From Actinernus sp. WN-2022 (Eukaryota; Cnidaria; Anthozoa; Actiniaria; Actinernidae): a DNA stretch of 64,000 nt. Where the stretch lies: positions 81,744,861-81,808,860 of the forward strand of contig JAOWCC010000019.1 in the NCBI GenBank assembly GCA_030867875.1, in the 5' to 3' direction. The position numbers and the translations under genes were made by a program. This document shows positions 32,022 to 43,555 of the stretch, one piece after another (position 1 is the first letter of the stretch; every line of letters starts with the position of its first letter). The notes beneath the pieces are model-generated. The model searched no databases. It was given only the letters and a program-made list of their open reading frames with translations, and had not been told where the DNA came from.

Positions 32022-32087
32022 AGAAACCTAGAATTTAATAAAATAAAATAAAAACGGGATCGATTTTTTCATTTCATTGGCACTTTA
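32022..32087 (-). repeat. Inverted copy of the 26654-26720 block
   Basis: Read on the - strand it starts AAAGTGCCAATGAAATGAAA and ends CTAGGTTTCTA, almost identical to 26655-26720 but 5.3 kb away and inverted. Confidence 0.8.
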
Positions 32088-32202
32088 AATGTTGGATCAG
32101 GAACCGTAAAAGTTCAAGTTCAAGTTTTTTCAAGTTCAAGTTTTATTTACACTGTTCAGTTACATATATTAAAAAGAAAATCAATCAATCAATCAATCAA
32201 TC

Positions 32203-32551
32203 TTTATTTACCATATATATAATACATGTATATATGTTTACACGCAAAATAAAATAAAATGGAATATATAATACAGTATTATTATTTGATTATTTGCTTG
32301 TTTGTTTGTATCTTTTGAATATATCGATTTGTAGATCTAAGTGGAATATGTTATATTATCTTTAATTTAAGTATGTATATATGGAAGGTGTTCAGTGAAA
32401 AAACTCCAAGGAGCTTGTACAGGCACTGACACCCATGGGCGGCAAAATTTTATAATTGGTAAATCAGCACTGCGAGTAGAAGTACATTGGTACAGCAAAA
32501 TAACATAGATTATGAACAGAAACAAACAAACAAATAGTCAATAATTAGGGT
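32203..32551 (-). other. LINE 3' untranslated region
   Basis: AT-rich sequence between the reverse transcriptase stop and the (GATT)n tail of the LINE. No frame. Confidence 0.6.
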
Positions 32552-34185
32552 TCATTGTTTTAGTTGGAAAAGATGTGATTTGAGTCTAGCTTGAAAAATA
32601 TTTAAGGATTGTGCTTGGGTTATAGTGTTATCAAGGGAATTCCAGAAGGTTGGTCCATAGTGCTTAAGGGTGTGTTTCCTGGTTGTTGTTCTAACTTGGT
32701 GGATGTGAATTTTGTTGGCACTCCGTGTTTCATAAGAATGTATGTCTCTATTAAGGATAAAGTAGGCTCGAAAGCATTGAGGTATAATAGAGAATCGGTC
32801 AAAGGTTTTAAACATAAAGGATCCTGTTTGATATTTATTGATGTCAAATACATCAAGTAATTTGAGCTTAATTAAGGAATAAAGGATTGGTGTGGTCTCT
32901 GTATTGTACATTGGCTATAATTCTTACAGCTCGCTTTTGGAGTATTAGAATTTTATTAAGACTGGTGGGGTACGTTTTAGCCCATACAATATTACAGTAT
33001 TGGACATACGGCAACACTAAAGAACAATATAAGGTTCGCCTGATAGGGATGGTTAAAATAGATTTTACTTTATTGATCACACCAATAGATTTAGCCATTT
33101 TGAGGGCAACGTGTTCAATGTGGGGTTTCCAATCTATATGTTCATTTATATAAACACCAAGGAATTTGATTGAGGAAACGTGGCGAATGTTTTGAGAATC
33201 ATAACAAATACTTAAGTTAGTAAGGTTAGGGATGAGTTTATTTCTTGCACGAAAAATAATATAATTGGTTTTCTTAAAGTTAAGAGATAACTTATTTGCT
33301 TTAAACCAGTTCGACAGTTTAATAAGTTCATTATTGGTTTTGTTGATAAGCGAAACAAGGTCTTTATCTGAAGAGTAGATGCTGGTATCATCAGCAAAGA
33401 GAATAAAGTTAAGAAGGTTAGTACAGCTTGTAATGTCATTAATATAAAGTAAAAATAGGAGGGGACCAAGGATCGAGCAGTGGGGGACGCCACAAGTAAC
33501 AATCCTTTGTGACGAGTAAGTGCTATTAAATTTCACAATTTGTTTTCTGTTAAGTAAGTAGTTATCAAACCATTGGAGTTGGGTGCCTCTGATGCCATAA
33601 TGACTGAGTTTATGTTTAAGCATTTTGTGATCAACAGTATCAAAAGCTTTGGAAAGATCTACAAATATTCCCACAGTGAACTCTTTGTTATCAATAGATT
33701 GGGAGAGGTTATCAATAAGTTCGATTAAAGCCATGTAGGTTGAATAGTTTTTCCTAAATCCATATTGACTGTTGGATAAAATATTTAGTTTCTCTAGATA
33801 ATTCAATAACCTAGCATAAACAACTTTCTCTAAAATGTTTGAGAATATTGGGAGGATAGATATTGGTCTATAGTTGCCAAAGGACTTATGATCATCAGAT
33901 TTATAGACTGGTATCACCAAAGCCTCCTTAAGTTTGTCAGGCACCCTACCAGTAAACAATGATTTATTAAATATGTTAGTTAGGATAGGGGCTAGAGGAC
34001 TAGCAAGTTGTTTAACTATGCGTGGATCTATAGAGTCCAGCCCAGGAGATTTGTTAGGATTAATCTCAGTGAGAAGTCTAGATATCTCATCATCATCTAT
34101 TTCATAGAAGACAAATGATTGGGCGTAGGAGCCTTTCAGGTATTGAGTAAATGTACAGGAAGTACTCGGGATTTTGCTAGCTAAA
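32552..34185 (-). pseudogene. LINE reverse transcriptase and C-terminal region
   Basis: Reading leftwards, a linker has INPNKSPGLDSIDPR, then ALVIPVYKS and NYRPISILPIFSN (finger motifs), IFVDLSKAFDTVDH (catalytic Asp of motif A), PLLFLLYINDI, and FILFADDTSIY (motif C, catalytic DD), followed by the thumb with FLGVYI. It then runs into a C-terminal block ending FQARLKSHLFQLKQ. One base too many near 32885-32890 shifts the frame between PLF and LIKLKLL. All catalytic residues are present. Confidence 0.88.
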
Positions 34186-35733
34186 TTAGAACCAATCCCA
34201 GTAAAAAAATGAATTGAATGAGTCAGAAATTACTTGTGGATCGGTTGTCAGAGAGTTATTGTGATTGAAGGACTCTGGATAATTAGATCGTGATTTGGGC
34301 TTGTTAATGAGATCTTTAAGGATTCTCCAGGTACTTTTTAGGTCAGATTTAGCAGCCTCTAGTTTATTTGAATAATATTTTTTTTTTGATATTTTAAGGA
34401 TATGGTTTAATTTATTTCTGTAAGCTTTAAATCTATGCTCACTAGCTGGATTTTTTTGTTTTAGGTATTTATGATATAATTTGTTTTTATGCATTATTGA
34501 TTTCAGTAAACCCTGAGTTATCCAGGGTTTATGAGCATGAGTTCTAACTCTGGTTCTTTTCAGAGGAAATGTTTGATTATATAAAGCCATGAAATTATCC
34601 AGGAAAATGTTATAAGAAGTATTTGGATCAGGAGATTCATAAACAAAGTTCCAATCATAAGAGTTAATAATACCTGCAAACTTATCGATTGTTTCACCAT
34701 TTATTACTCTTGTGGTTGAAAACTTATTATTATATCTTGATGGTGTGGGTGTTTCTATGTCGGAAATATAAAATATGGGTAGGTGATCAGAAATGTCAGT
34801 TATTAAAATGCCAGAGTTAGTTACATGATCATAATCATTGGTGAAACAGTTGTCAATAAGTGTTGCTGAGTGATAAGTTATTCTTGTTGGCTTAAATATT
34901 GTAGGGCAATATGAATAAGATAACATAGTTTCAAAAAAGTCACTAGTTATTGAGCTGGTTTCAATTTGTAAGAGATTGATATTAAAATCACCGATAATAT
35001 GATTCAGTTTATTAGATTTATTTAATTGGTCAAGAGTTTTATCAATGTACTCATTAAACAAGCTTATATTAGCATCTGGTGGTCTATAGATAATACCAAC
35101 CGTTACTTTATTGGCTTTTAATTGTAATTCAATAAAGAGTGATTGGCATATGTTATCATCATTAATGCCTAATTCCTTTATTTCAGTGTAATCAATGTCA
35201 TTTCTGATATATAAAGCAACTCCACCTCCCTGTCTATTTTCACGATTACAAGTAGTAAGTTTATAAGAACTAAGCTCACATTGAGATACATTAGCAGGTG
35301 ATAACCATGTTTCAGAGACACCTATTACAGAGAACGGGAGTTTCAGTAATTGTAAATAATTAGTTAGTCTGTCAAGGTTATGTGAAAGACTGCGGGCATT
35401 AAAATGAATGAGTGAAAAATTGCTAGTTTTATCAGAGTATTTGGCTACAAAATCATCTTCAAGAAGATAATTAGTATCTGTTGACCTACAAGAATTAAAG
35501 AATTGTTCATCAGGATCTAGGTTACTTATGTTTGTTATTGAGACATCCTGAGAAAAAGGGTTAAATATCAAGTCTTTAAAGGGATCTAAATTAAATTTAA
35601 AGTCGGATTTGAATTCACGGAGAGCCAGTTGAAATTCATCATCATCATCCAAGTGATTAAATGGAAAAAATAATAGCAAGGCATGGAGTACAGTACCAAT
35701 CATCATTTGAATTGCCAAGCACAATGTAATCAT
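34186..35733 (-). pseudogene. LINE APE-type endonuclease
   Basis: Contains the APE motifs in order: IHFNARSL, VSETWLS, GGGVALYI, GIIYRPP, IIGDFNINLL and ISDHLPIF. These nucleases nick the target DNA. After SFNSFF the frame ends at YWDWF; a T run at 34203-34209 is one base longer than the frame needs, and removing it continues into the reverse transcriptase. On the N-terminal side a T run near 35672-35677 is likewise one base too long to join the PHD finger. Confidence 0.88.
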
Positions 35734-35848
35734 TTAAAGTAAGAGTAGTGCACTTATAATGAACCCAATTTACACAAACATCACAAAAGATTGCCTTTTG
35801 ATTCGAACGGATAGATTTTCTACAACAGTTACATAATTCTTTTGGCAT
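35657..35848 (-). pseudogene. LINE ORF2 N-terminal PHD finger
   Basis: MPKELCNCCRKSI, then IFCDVCVNWVHYKC and DDWYCTPC give the C4HC3 cysteine and histidine spacing of a PHD zinc finger (residues 6-55). PHD fingers occur in ORFs of CR1-group LINEs. It is followed by the one-base shift that separates it from the endonuclease. Confidence 0.8.
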
Positions 35849-36266
35849 AAGTGTTATCTGTACGATAAATTAATCAGATAAATTAAGATATACTATGATA
35901 CTAAAAAACTAAATATATAGATTAGGTAGTTAAGTTAATACAGTTCCCCCCAGGAACTGGGGTCAGTTCTATATATGTTCTGATTACTGAGTCTACCTGT
36001 ATAAAGCTCGCTCCGAATCCGCGTTAAGAGAAAGAGAAACATGTCGCGTACATGTAAGCCAATTAATAACTTCATATTTGATGGCTTGTAGGTTTACAAT
36101 CAATAGCTATTAAATTTATTACCTGACTAGATGACCATACCATGCATATTATAGATAGATACGTTAGCTGAGCAGCAGATACATTTGACATACATGACAT
36201 GTAGTTGTGATGAGTTGGGACTTGGTACCAGTTGTAAGACCTTCGATGTTGTCCTGCTGAAGGGAA
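35849..36266 (-). other. Spacer between LINE ORF1 and ORF2
   Basis: About 420 bp without a frame. Long for an ORF1-ORF2 gap, so it may contain a small foreign insertion, but no inverted ends were seen. Confidence 0.4.
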
Positions 36267-37061
36267 TTAATGAGGTCCAGGGAGCTTGCACAAATCACTT
36301 GGTTTCTCTATCACAACTTTAGTAATATTGTTGGTTAGTAGGGCAATAATCCTTCCATCCATGGTCCAGGTCGTAGATACTTGTGAATACGAATTGACAG
36401 TAGACCTCAGAGCCTGTCGTCGGGAAGTAAGACTTTCAGTTATGCTCACACCTGATCCTTTGAGGTTCCTTTTAGCTGCAAAAATCTCTGATCGTTTCCT
36501 ATAAGCAACGAATTTCACAATTAATGGTCGAGGCTTTCTAGGGTTTGTTGTTTTCACCCTTAGTCGATGAGATCGGTCAATATCCGATTTATCAACATTA
36601 ATCTTCAGTTTGTCTTTGAAGATTTCGATCGCAGCATTATCAGTATCTTCTCTTGTACTTATAGATCGATCTACTTCAGGAATTCCATGCAGCAACAAGC
36701 AATTTCGCCGGCCGTATTGCTCGAGGCAGTCTAAGTATTCTAGTAGCTTTAGGTTCGAGCTTTCTAGTTCATTAATCTTATGTTCTAGCATATTCACTTT
36801 ATCATTGGTGTTTCCTTGGTCATGTTGAAGGCTTTCGTAGATATCTTGTTTCACCCCTTCGTTAATCTTGTTCGCTACTTCACTACAGAGTATGGCCAGG
36901 AATTCCTTGGAGCTGACTAAGGCTTCAACAATGGTGCTGGATATGCCTTTGATAATATCGTTTAGGAAACTGCTGTCTGAGGTCAAATGGTTTGAGAGCT
37001 GGCGCGTAATTTCTTCAGTGTTTAACTTAATGGCCTCAGTAATGTTCTCGAGGTTCGCCAT
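36267..37061 (-). CDS. LINE ORF1 protein (coiled coil and RNA-binding-like domain)
   Basis: 264 codons starting MANLENITEAIKLNTEEITR. Residues 70-115 form a coiled coil; it is followed by QYGRRNCLLLHGIPE and IDRSHRLR with PRPLIVKFVAYRKRSEIF, the pattern of L1-like ORF1 RNA-binding domains. It would bind LINE RNA as a nucleic-acid chaperone. The frame is intact, unlike ORF2. Confidence 0.85.
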   Translation of the reverse strand: MANLENITEAIKLNTEEITRQLSNHLTSDSSFLNDIIKGISSTIVEALVSSKEFLAILCSEVANKINEGVKQDIYESLQHDQGNTNDKVNMLEHKINELESSNLKLLEYLDCLEQYGRRNCLLLHGIPEVDRSISTREDTDNAAIEIFKDKLKINVDKSDIDRSHRLRVKTTNPRKPRPLIVKFVAYRKRSEIFAAKRNLKGSGVSITESLTSRRQALRSTVNSYSQVSTTWTMDGRIIALLTNNITKVVIEKPSDLCKLPGPH

Positions 37062-37240
37062 TTTGAATCGGTAGTCGGCGAGTCACTGATTAGATTGGAT
37101 TAAGAATTGCCAATTGTCGGTTTCAGTTGTAGATTTCAAGGCTAGAATCTTCAATATTACTACATGAGTAGTAAGTAGAGCAGTGGTAGTTAATATAAAC
37201 GGCTTAGAACGGCACCAAGCACTTCATCTTAGCAGAGCTC

Positions 37241-37740
37241 GAAAAACGCGTCCGCCATGCTTCGCCGCCACCGCCTTCAAAGCGGTATAGAAACGTATAG
37301 ATAAGATAGAGCTAAGATACAATCATGAGAGGTAAAACAGGTTGAATTATTGTTCAAGTGTGTGCAGTGATTAAAGTAGCAAAAGCTTTCAAGTTAATCA
37401 CTGCCTATAGTAAAGTTGTACAAATATAGAAGAAAATTACTACATAAATATAATCGTGTATGATGTATAATAAGATATAAAGAGTATCAACATAAGTAAT
37501 GGAACTAGCGTTTTCTGTTTATTGTACATTTGCTTGCTAACTAGGTTAACTTTAAAGTTGGACACGTCATCAGTCAAGGAACTGTAAAACAAAGGTTCTT
37601 TCTCAACGCGAGAATGTTTTCTTATTGTTAAAACAGCGCAGCAAAATAATCCTTCAAAGGATTGTCTGTAGCGGTTATCAGAAACGAAAGTTGATATGAC
37701 TGCTTACAAAGAGCTAGCGACGGAGTTATCCGAGCCACTT
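37241..37740. other. No gene seen
   Basis: AT-rich sequence upstream of the LINE; no feature recognised. Confidence 0.35.
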
Positions 37741-38584
37741 CATCGCCAGAAATTCGAGACATGCTTATTGCGCAATACATATTGACCCCTGTTCACTGTG
37801 TGAAATGGGTCGTGAAAATTTACAGAGAAATGTATGGGATCCTAAACATTTTCCTTATTTTTCATGAAATACGGTACATTCGTAAAAATGTGCGATCGAG
37901 GCATTATTTCTACAGATATTATCAATTCAATTCAAAGCAAGTCAAAGCCAAGTAGTAAACTTTGGTGATTCCTTTCTTTGATTTTAGAGGAAGCATAAAA
38001 GTTCGATTTATTTACAGTGGACATTAAAGATTTCCAGTAAAAACATGCAGATAAGAGTTTATAAAATGTATCTGCTGCAAATCTAAAACCTTAGTAAAAA
38101 ATGTGCGGGCGAAGAGTTGAACACATAAACAAGACCTACCGTAGTCTTCCCTTCTAATGTCCCAAAGTTCATTTTCGGTGATTCCTTTTCCTTCTTGAAA
38201 ATTCAGCTTTTCGACAAGAAACCTCAAACTCCATATTTGCACGCTGAAACCCGTAATATTGCTCGTTTGAGACTGCCATAACTCTGACCACAAGTGACCA
38301 AATCCAACAAACATGGTAGCTTTGGAAACCTTGTTCTGTACTCTAGAAACTGCAGTGTGTTTGTTTAAACAGCCAGCAGTTATTCAAGCTAATTTGTCCT
38401 TTTGGAAAGTAGGTCCTAAACGGACCAAAAGAGACGCGTCTGCGATAAAATTTTGGTGAGCGGTGTTACCCAATTACGGGTTGGTACTTTATGTATCCTG
38501 CGTTATAGTGTCCCAATGTACCATACATGGTATGTCTACCATCTATATACTATCAGGCCTCAATGTCTCGAATTTCTGGCGATG
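37741..38584. mobile_element. TIR element, 844 bp, with one exon-like frame
   Basis: CATCGCCAGAAATTCGAGAC is repeated inverted at 38565-38584. On the - strand an ATG-led frame (38314 to about 38140, MFVGFGHLWSELWQ to RREDYG) ends at a GTAGGT donor. No domain is recognised. It might be the first exon of a lost transposase or chance. Confidence 0.5.
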
Positions 38585-40528
38585 TGGTATTTCTAAGCAT
38601 GTTTGAGTGTTCTATGCCGGACCCGCTTCGCTGCTGGAATGGCTAAATAAGTTGCTTCACTGCATGATGACAATTAGCTTTTAAGAGATGAAGGTATTTA
38701 TTTATATAGAGCAAATTCGAAATAATATATTCAAATGTGTTCACAGGACGCGAAGACCAGCCCAATGTTACCGCCATGTGAAATAGTGAGCCTGGATGAA
38801 ACAACCATTAAAGGCATTCCCTTGTATATTTTAATCATTTCCTTGCACATTTTATCCATAATAACAGTAACTTGTAGTCTGTTTATCTGCTTTGATTCCT
38901 CACTCTTCCAATGGTAGTATGATGATATCAATTAACGTGTGCTCTGTGGACGTAACATGAATCTGTAATCACATTTGTTCGCTCACCTTTTAAGAACTTG
39001 TTTGTACCTGATCTAAGTGTAGTACATCAGCACGTTAGCCGGTGACTTTAGTAAAACCACTTCCTTCGCGCATTAAATGCAGAAATGACGATCCTCCGTC
39101 GCCAAACGCTACACCTTTTTGCAGTGCAGCCTGTATGTAAATAGCATGCATAACTATGTATCTGTTAATGAATGGTGCGATTGGCTCCAGTCTTATACAA
39201 CACTAATCAAGCGTAGCGTAGTTCAAATCGTCGGATGCCTGAACGGCTGCGTCTGCTGCGTGAACGTACCTCTTCACAATGTGTGCATTATTCTTGATGC
39301 TAAAAAAACAGGGAGGAACAATTGGTTTATACTGCTCCTTTCATGATCTGAAAAGCCTTAAATGTTAAATATTTTGTTTATTCTAGGGGCCAATTAGAAA
39401 ACCTAACTGTTTATTTGGCTTCTAGGCATTTATTTAATTGTTCACACGTTGCGATCTTATCAATACTGATTTTACATAACTGTTTCGAACTGTTGTTCCA
39501 GTTCTTCATGTTGGAATGCTGGTTCGGCATAATCGTTAATGAGGTATAGCAGTAATAAGGGTTGTCACATAGATTGGGAGTTGTCATTCGAAGGCATCTC
39601 CCTTTCAGTTATAGGCACCTAGATGTCAACAAAATTAAATTTATATTACAGTTAAAAATTAATCAGCACGTGAAAAATTTCTACATTTAATCAGCTCGTG
39701 AAAAATTTCTACATTTCCCTTCTGACAATTAAGTGAATACAGTGGTACTGAAAATGAGTCAAGATCATGATCAGAAGAAATTACAAACCATGAAGAGGGG
39801 AATTGAAATACTGGAAGGCCAACAAGAAAAGCTTGAAATAGTTCATATTTAATTCCATTCTAGAATCTAGGTGTGTCAAACAATTTCGATACCTGTATAA
39901 TTCAATATTTTTGAAAAATTGAAAACAAAAAGTGGCCTAGTAGAACATCTTGTACAGAACAGCTCGTTGGGTGTTCCTGTACTGTGCATCACGCCTTGCA
40001 TTTTTGGTTTTTCGCCAAGGAAACAGAAACAGCGCGCGTAATTAATGAATCAGCAACAACTTGTAGTTTGCTGACTAAATGACCAGTGTTAAACGCTACA
40101 GCAAAGTTGGAATGTTTGCTGTTCTAGTCGTCGGGCCTATGAAAGATCAGATTATTCTTGAAAATTAAATCGACGTGGCAAAGTTTGAGGTGAGCAAAGG
40201 GCATAAGCCAGTGTTGATTTGTACTGTAGCGATGGCTAATTTTTAAGGTTACTGTATACATTCGCGGGTGTCTCTTGTTAAACAAATATACTTGCGCTCG
40301 CGTGATGTTCAATAAATAAATAAATAAATAATAACGATAATTATTAAAGCTTACAACTTGTGGGGTCGTGTGTACTCGCTTTTAAATTATTAAATACCCC
40401 TCCTTGCACCTTCCCATATGCACTATTATTGCAATATTATACTCGTAATTACTTATAACAATTAAATGCCATTCCATACATCATCCATATTCCAGATTAT
40501 TATGCCTCTCTTCACCCACCCATATTAT
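38585..40528. other. No gene; minor simple repeats
   Basis: A 32 bp unit (CGTGAAAAATTTCTACATTT) is repeated twice at 39653-39715 and an (AAAT)n run lies at 40308-40335. No exon with splice support was found. Confidence 0.4.
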
Positions 40529-40701
40529 AAACTAATTGCGATTTTGAGACGCGATACCGAATTATATTGCCGGCCAGTTGGGAGAAAATATATTCCGTAT
40601 TGGGCGGAGTCGCGCAGCGACTCCGCCCAATACGAAGAATATATTTTCTTCCAACGCCGACAATATAATTCGGTATCGCGTCTCAAAATCGCAATTAGTT
40701 T
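40529..40701. repeat. Near-perfect 173 bp palindrome (foldback MITE)
   Basis: The arms run from AAACTAATTGCGATTTTGAG inwards to a centre at GCGGAGTCGCGCAGCGACTC, with only small mismatches near CCGGCCAG/CCAACGCC. A related piece, GAGACGCAATACC with ATATTGGCGTCTCAA, lies at 41101-41131. No frame has meaning here; both strands read the same protein-like nonsense. Confidence 0.92.
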
Positions 40702-42466
40702 TGTATCGCGATTCAACAGTTAAGTCGGGAATTGTTAAAAGAAAGAAGAGAATGAAGCACCAAACTTATTCTGATCGTAATTTCAATTCTCAAAAGGCGC
40801 CTAGTATATCTATGGCAACGGTTTCACGGCTTGAGTGGCGAAAACTTTCGCGACGTGTTTTGAAATCTCTTCAAAAATTATGAAAATTGTACTTTTAGCT
40901 AATAAGAGTGTTAGATTTCTGACGGAAACTACAATGCCAACCTTACCTTTAAGGATTGAATGATGCTTATCTTGTAATTTACAGTGTTTTGAAGGTGAAA
41001 TTGTAGAAATCTTGCTGTTGAACAAACGACTTTTGACCTTGATCTGGAACCCATGTAACTGCAAGGGCTCGCGCAAGAGCCAATCAGAGGCTGGTATTCT
41101 GAGACGCAATACCACGTTATATTGGCGTCTCAAAAGTAAACAAAGTGATCAGTGAATCGTGATACTACCTATTATTGCCGAATATTTATTTAGCCGTATT
41201 TACTTATAACAGTTCAATGGCCTCCCCTGTAGTATCCCCATATGTCATTTTCCCCACTATAATTCTAATTGTATCTAGTTAATATATGTATACAGTGTCA
41301 GTGTGCAGGTTATCCCCGAGTATTGAAACTGAAATGGCTAAAGGTGTCAGTCTGCGATAGTTTGACTCGTTATCTCATTGTGGTTACTGGCTACGCGGTT
41401 CCAGAGAATTGCACCCTGTGTTATGTTATACCCTGGTACCAGAGGTTCTTTACTATATATCGCGCTTGTCATACAGACTTATAATGGTGTTACTTTTTGT
41501 ATTTTATACAGTAATTTAATTACAAGACATTCCGGTAGAAAAGGGTAAGCCCCTCTTCCACTGCCATGCGTGATATAGAGTAGAGGAGGGGAGAACGTAG
41601 GCGAGTGAATCAGACTATTCTGTTAAAATGCGAAATTTTGAGGGTTTAAAATAAAACAACCATCCCCAAAAGTGAGCAGAGGGAAGATTTGTTTATTAAA
41701 TATATTTCCTTCTACTAGCAGCACTTGCCATAGGCAAGTTGCCGCTGTATACTGTACCCCATGTGTTTTTTGTTTATCACTTTACAAGCCGTTCTCCCGG
41801 CCGTACGTGATTGGATGATCGCGACGAAGCTAAGCGAAGACATTAAAAGCTAACCATGCAGCTGATGCACGTTTGACTTCTCAATACTATTGATCTCGTA
41901 CCCAGATCCCACCCCATGTTTCCTATCCAAAGAAAGTGCGATCTGGTAAAGTTCGACACTACGTTTGCTCTCATTGGCTACAATGAAACACAATAGCCTC
42001 ATTGTAACACTTGTTTTGATTGGTTATCCAGTTTTCTAAGATTTGCGCTGGAGCTCGAGTGTGTACAAGGGAAAAGAAGAATATCCGCAGCTAATATCGG
42101 CCGGGAACTAAGGGCGGAAATGATTAACTAAATGTGGCGAATACTTTCTACATTTCGGGAAATGAATACCTGCAAGATTTCGAGGTATTCTGATTTTTGA
42201 ATAGCCGCCATTTGTACGGAGAGATAATTGCACAATGGATATCACTATCACAGTATCAGTCTTTTTGTCCGATTGTGGGAAGTTCCTATAACTTGACAAC
42301 ATGATATTGAGGTTTGGAGGCATGTGTGTGCAAGAAGAAGATGATCTTTCGTGTAAAAATGTAATGACAAGTTGAAAACGTTCTCAGTAATTATGTGAAG
42401 AGAAACAACTTGACTCTGTACTGGGTATAAATGCTCCCTCTACCTGTTCAGCTATCAGTCTTTGAC
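40702..42466. other. No gene seen
   Basis: Includes the 41101-41131 palindrome relative. No exon or TIR pair recognised. Confidence 0.35.
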
Positions 42467-43020
42467 GAGTCTTAAAATGCAAGTCGTTTTTTTTTTTTTT
42501 TGTTGGGTGTCGCAAAATTTCTGCGCATGCGTTAAAGTTCAAATTCACACCAATCAGATTGCACTGTGCTGGTCACGCAACAATCGCCATGTTAATTTAT
42601 TTACATAATTTAATACAGTAAAGCAAGATGTCGGAAGACCCGCGAGGAACTTTCTCTCTAATTTGGAGTCTCATATCTCAAATGTAAGCCAGTTAATGTT
42701 TTATTTAACTTCACTCGTGCAAAAACCTTCCAACAGGCTCAGGATATTTCAACTGGCGCTATTGTCGGAGCCGAAGGACCGCGTTTTTTACCCAGATGGC
42801 TAGTGATTTTATATACGACACGTACGACGACCTGAAGCCAGTGAACTGGGGCCAGGATCCGGAAAGCTAAAATTCGAAGAAATAGATATTGGAATCTATA
42901 AGCCATCGGCTCGCTGTGCTGCATTTAAAACATCCGAGGAAAACATCTTATTTTGGATGAAGTCACTTCAAGACCAATATTACGAGTCTCTTAAGGTATC
43001 TGCACTGGCTAAATTTAGGT
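42467..43020 (+). mobile_element. Repeat family X, copy A, with an unrecognised gene start
   Basis: Starts GAGTCTTAAAATGCAAGTCG and contains GCGCATGCGTTAAAG, CAGATTGCACTGTGCTGGTC and an ATG-led stretch (MSEDPRGTF) before CAAATGTAAGC. After CCTTCCAACAGGCTCAGG there is a second ATG at 42796 (MASDFIYDTYDDLKPVNW), a one-base shift, and then KLKFEEIDIGIY to FWMKSLQDQYYESLK before GTATCT. Copies B (43201-43555) and C (60120-60503, - strand) share the first part. I recognise no domain; it looks like the 5' part of a transposon gene. Confidence 0.6.
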
Positions 43021-43200
43021 CCTTTAAAATTCCTCTTTTTCGGGTATATTATAGTTTATTGCATCTAATATCACTTTCAATAGTTTTTTTCCACTTACTC
43101 ATAATCTGAACGTTGCAAAACGCTTTGAAAATCACGTCTTTGACCGGAAGTTGCAGCTGATGGACGAGCGGAAGACTGGGTCGGTTACTAGCAAAGACTA

Positions 43201-43555
43201 ATTACTCGGGCTGCCTGTGGCAGCACCGAGTCTTAAAATGCAAGTCGTTATTATTATTATTATTTTTATTTCATGTCAGACGGCTTCTGCGCATGCGTTA
43301 AAGGTCAAATTCAAACCAATCAGATTGCACTGTGCTGGTCACGCAACAATCGCCAGATTAATGTATTTACATAATTAAATACAGTACATCAAGATGGTGG
43401 ACGACGGCACGAGGAATTTTCTCTCAAATTTGGAGTCCCATCTCTCAAATGTAAGCAGTTTAATGTTTTATTTAAGTTCACTCGTGCGAAAGCCTTCCAA
43501 CACTCCCAACAGGCTCAGGATATTTCAACTGGCGCTCTTGTTGAAGGTACGTTTC
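43201..43555 (+). mobile_element. Repeat family X, copy B
   Basis: Starts ATTACTCGGGCTGCCTGTGG, the end also seen in copy C. It has the same ATG-led stretch (MVDDGTRNFLSN) and GTAAGC, then CCAACAGGCTCAGGATATTT, but diverges after GCGCTCTTGTTGAAG. Confidence 0.72.

Larger units (their letters stand above)
32181..37240 (-). mobile_element. Nearly complete CR1/L2-group LINE
   Basis: From right to left it holds ORF1 (37061-36267), a PHD finger start of ORF2 (35848-35657), an APE endonuclease (35733-34186) and a reverse transcriptase with C-terminal region (34185-32552). The 3' end carries a (GATT)n tail, seen as (TCAA)n at 32181-32202. It moves by target-primed reverse transcription. The reading frames are broken only by single-base shifts, which suggests recent insertion or sequencing error. 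The 5' boundary is not defined; 37240 is an estimate within GC-richer sequence upstream of ORF1. Confidence 0.85.

Noticed and set aside
32609..33502. + strand frames at 32.6-33.2 kb and alternative - strand frames
   Set aside because: They are shadows of the LINE reverse transcriptase, which has clear catalytic motifs in its own frame.
40466..40883. Overlapping frames on both strands near 40.5-40.9 kb
   Set aside because: They mirror each other because they read through a palindrome, so they are not independent coding evidence.
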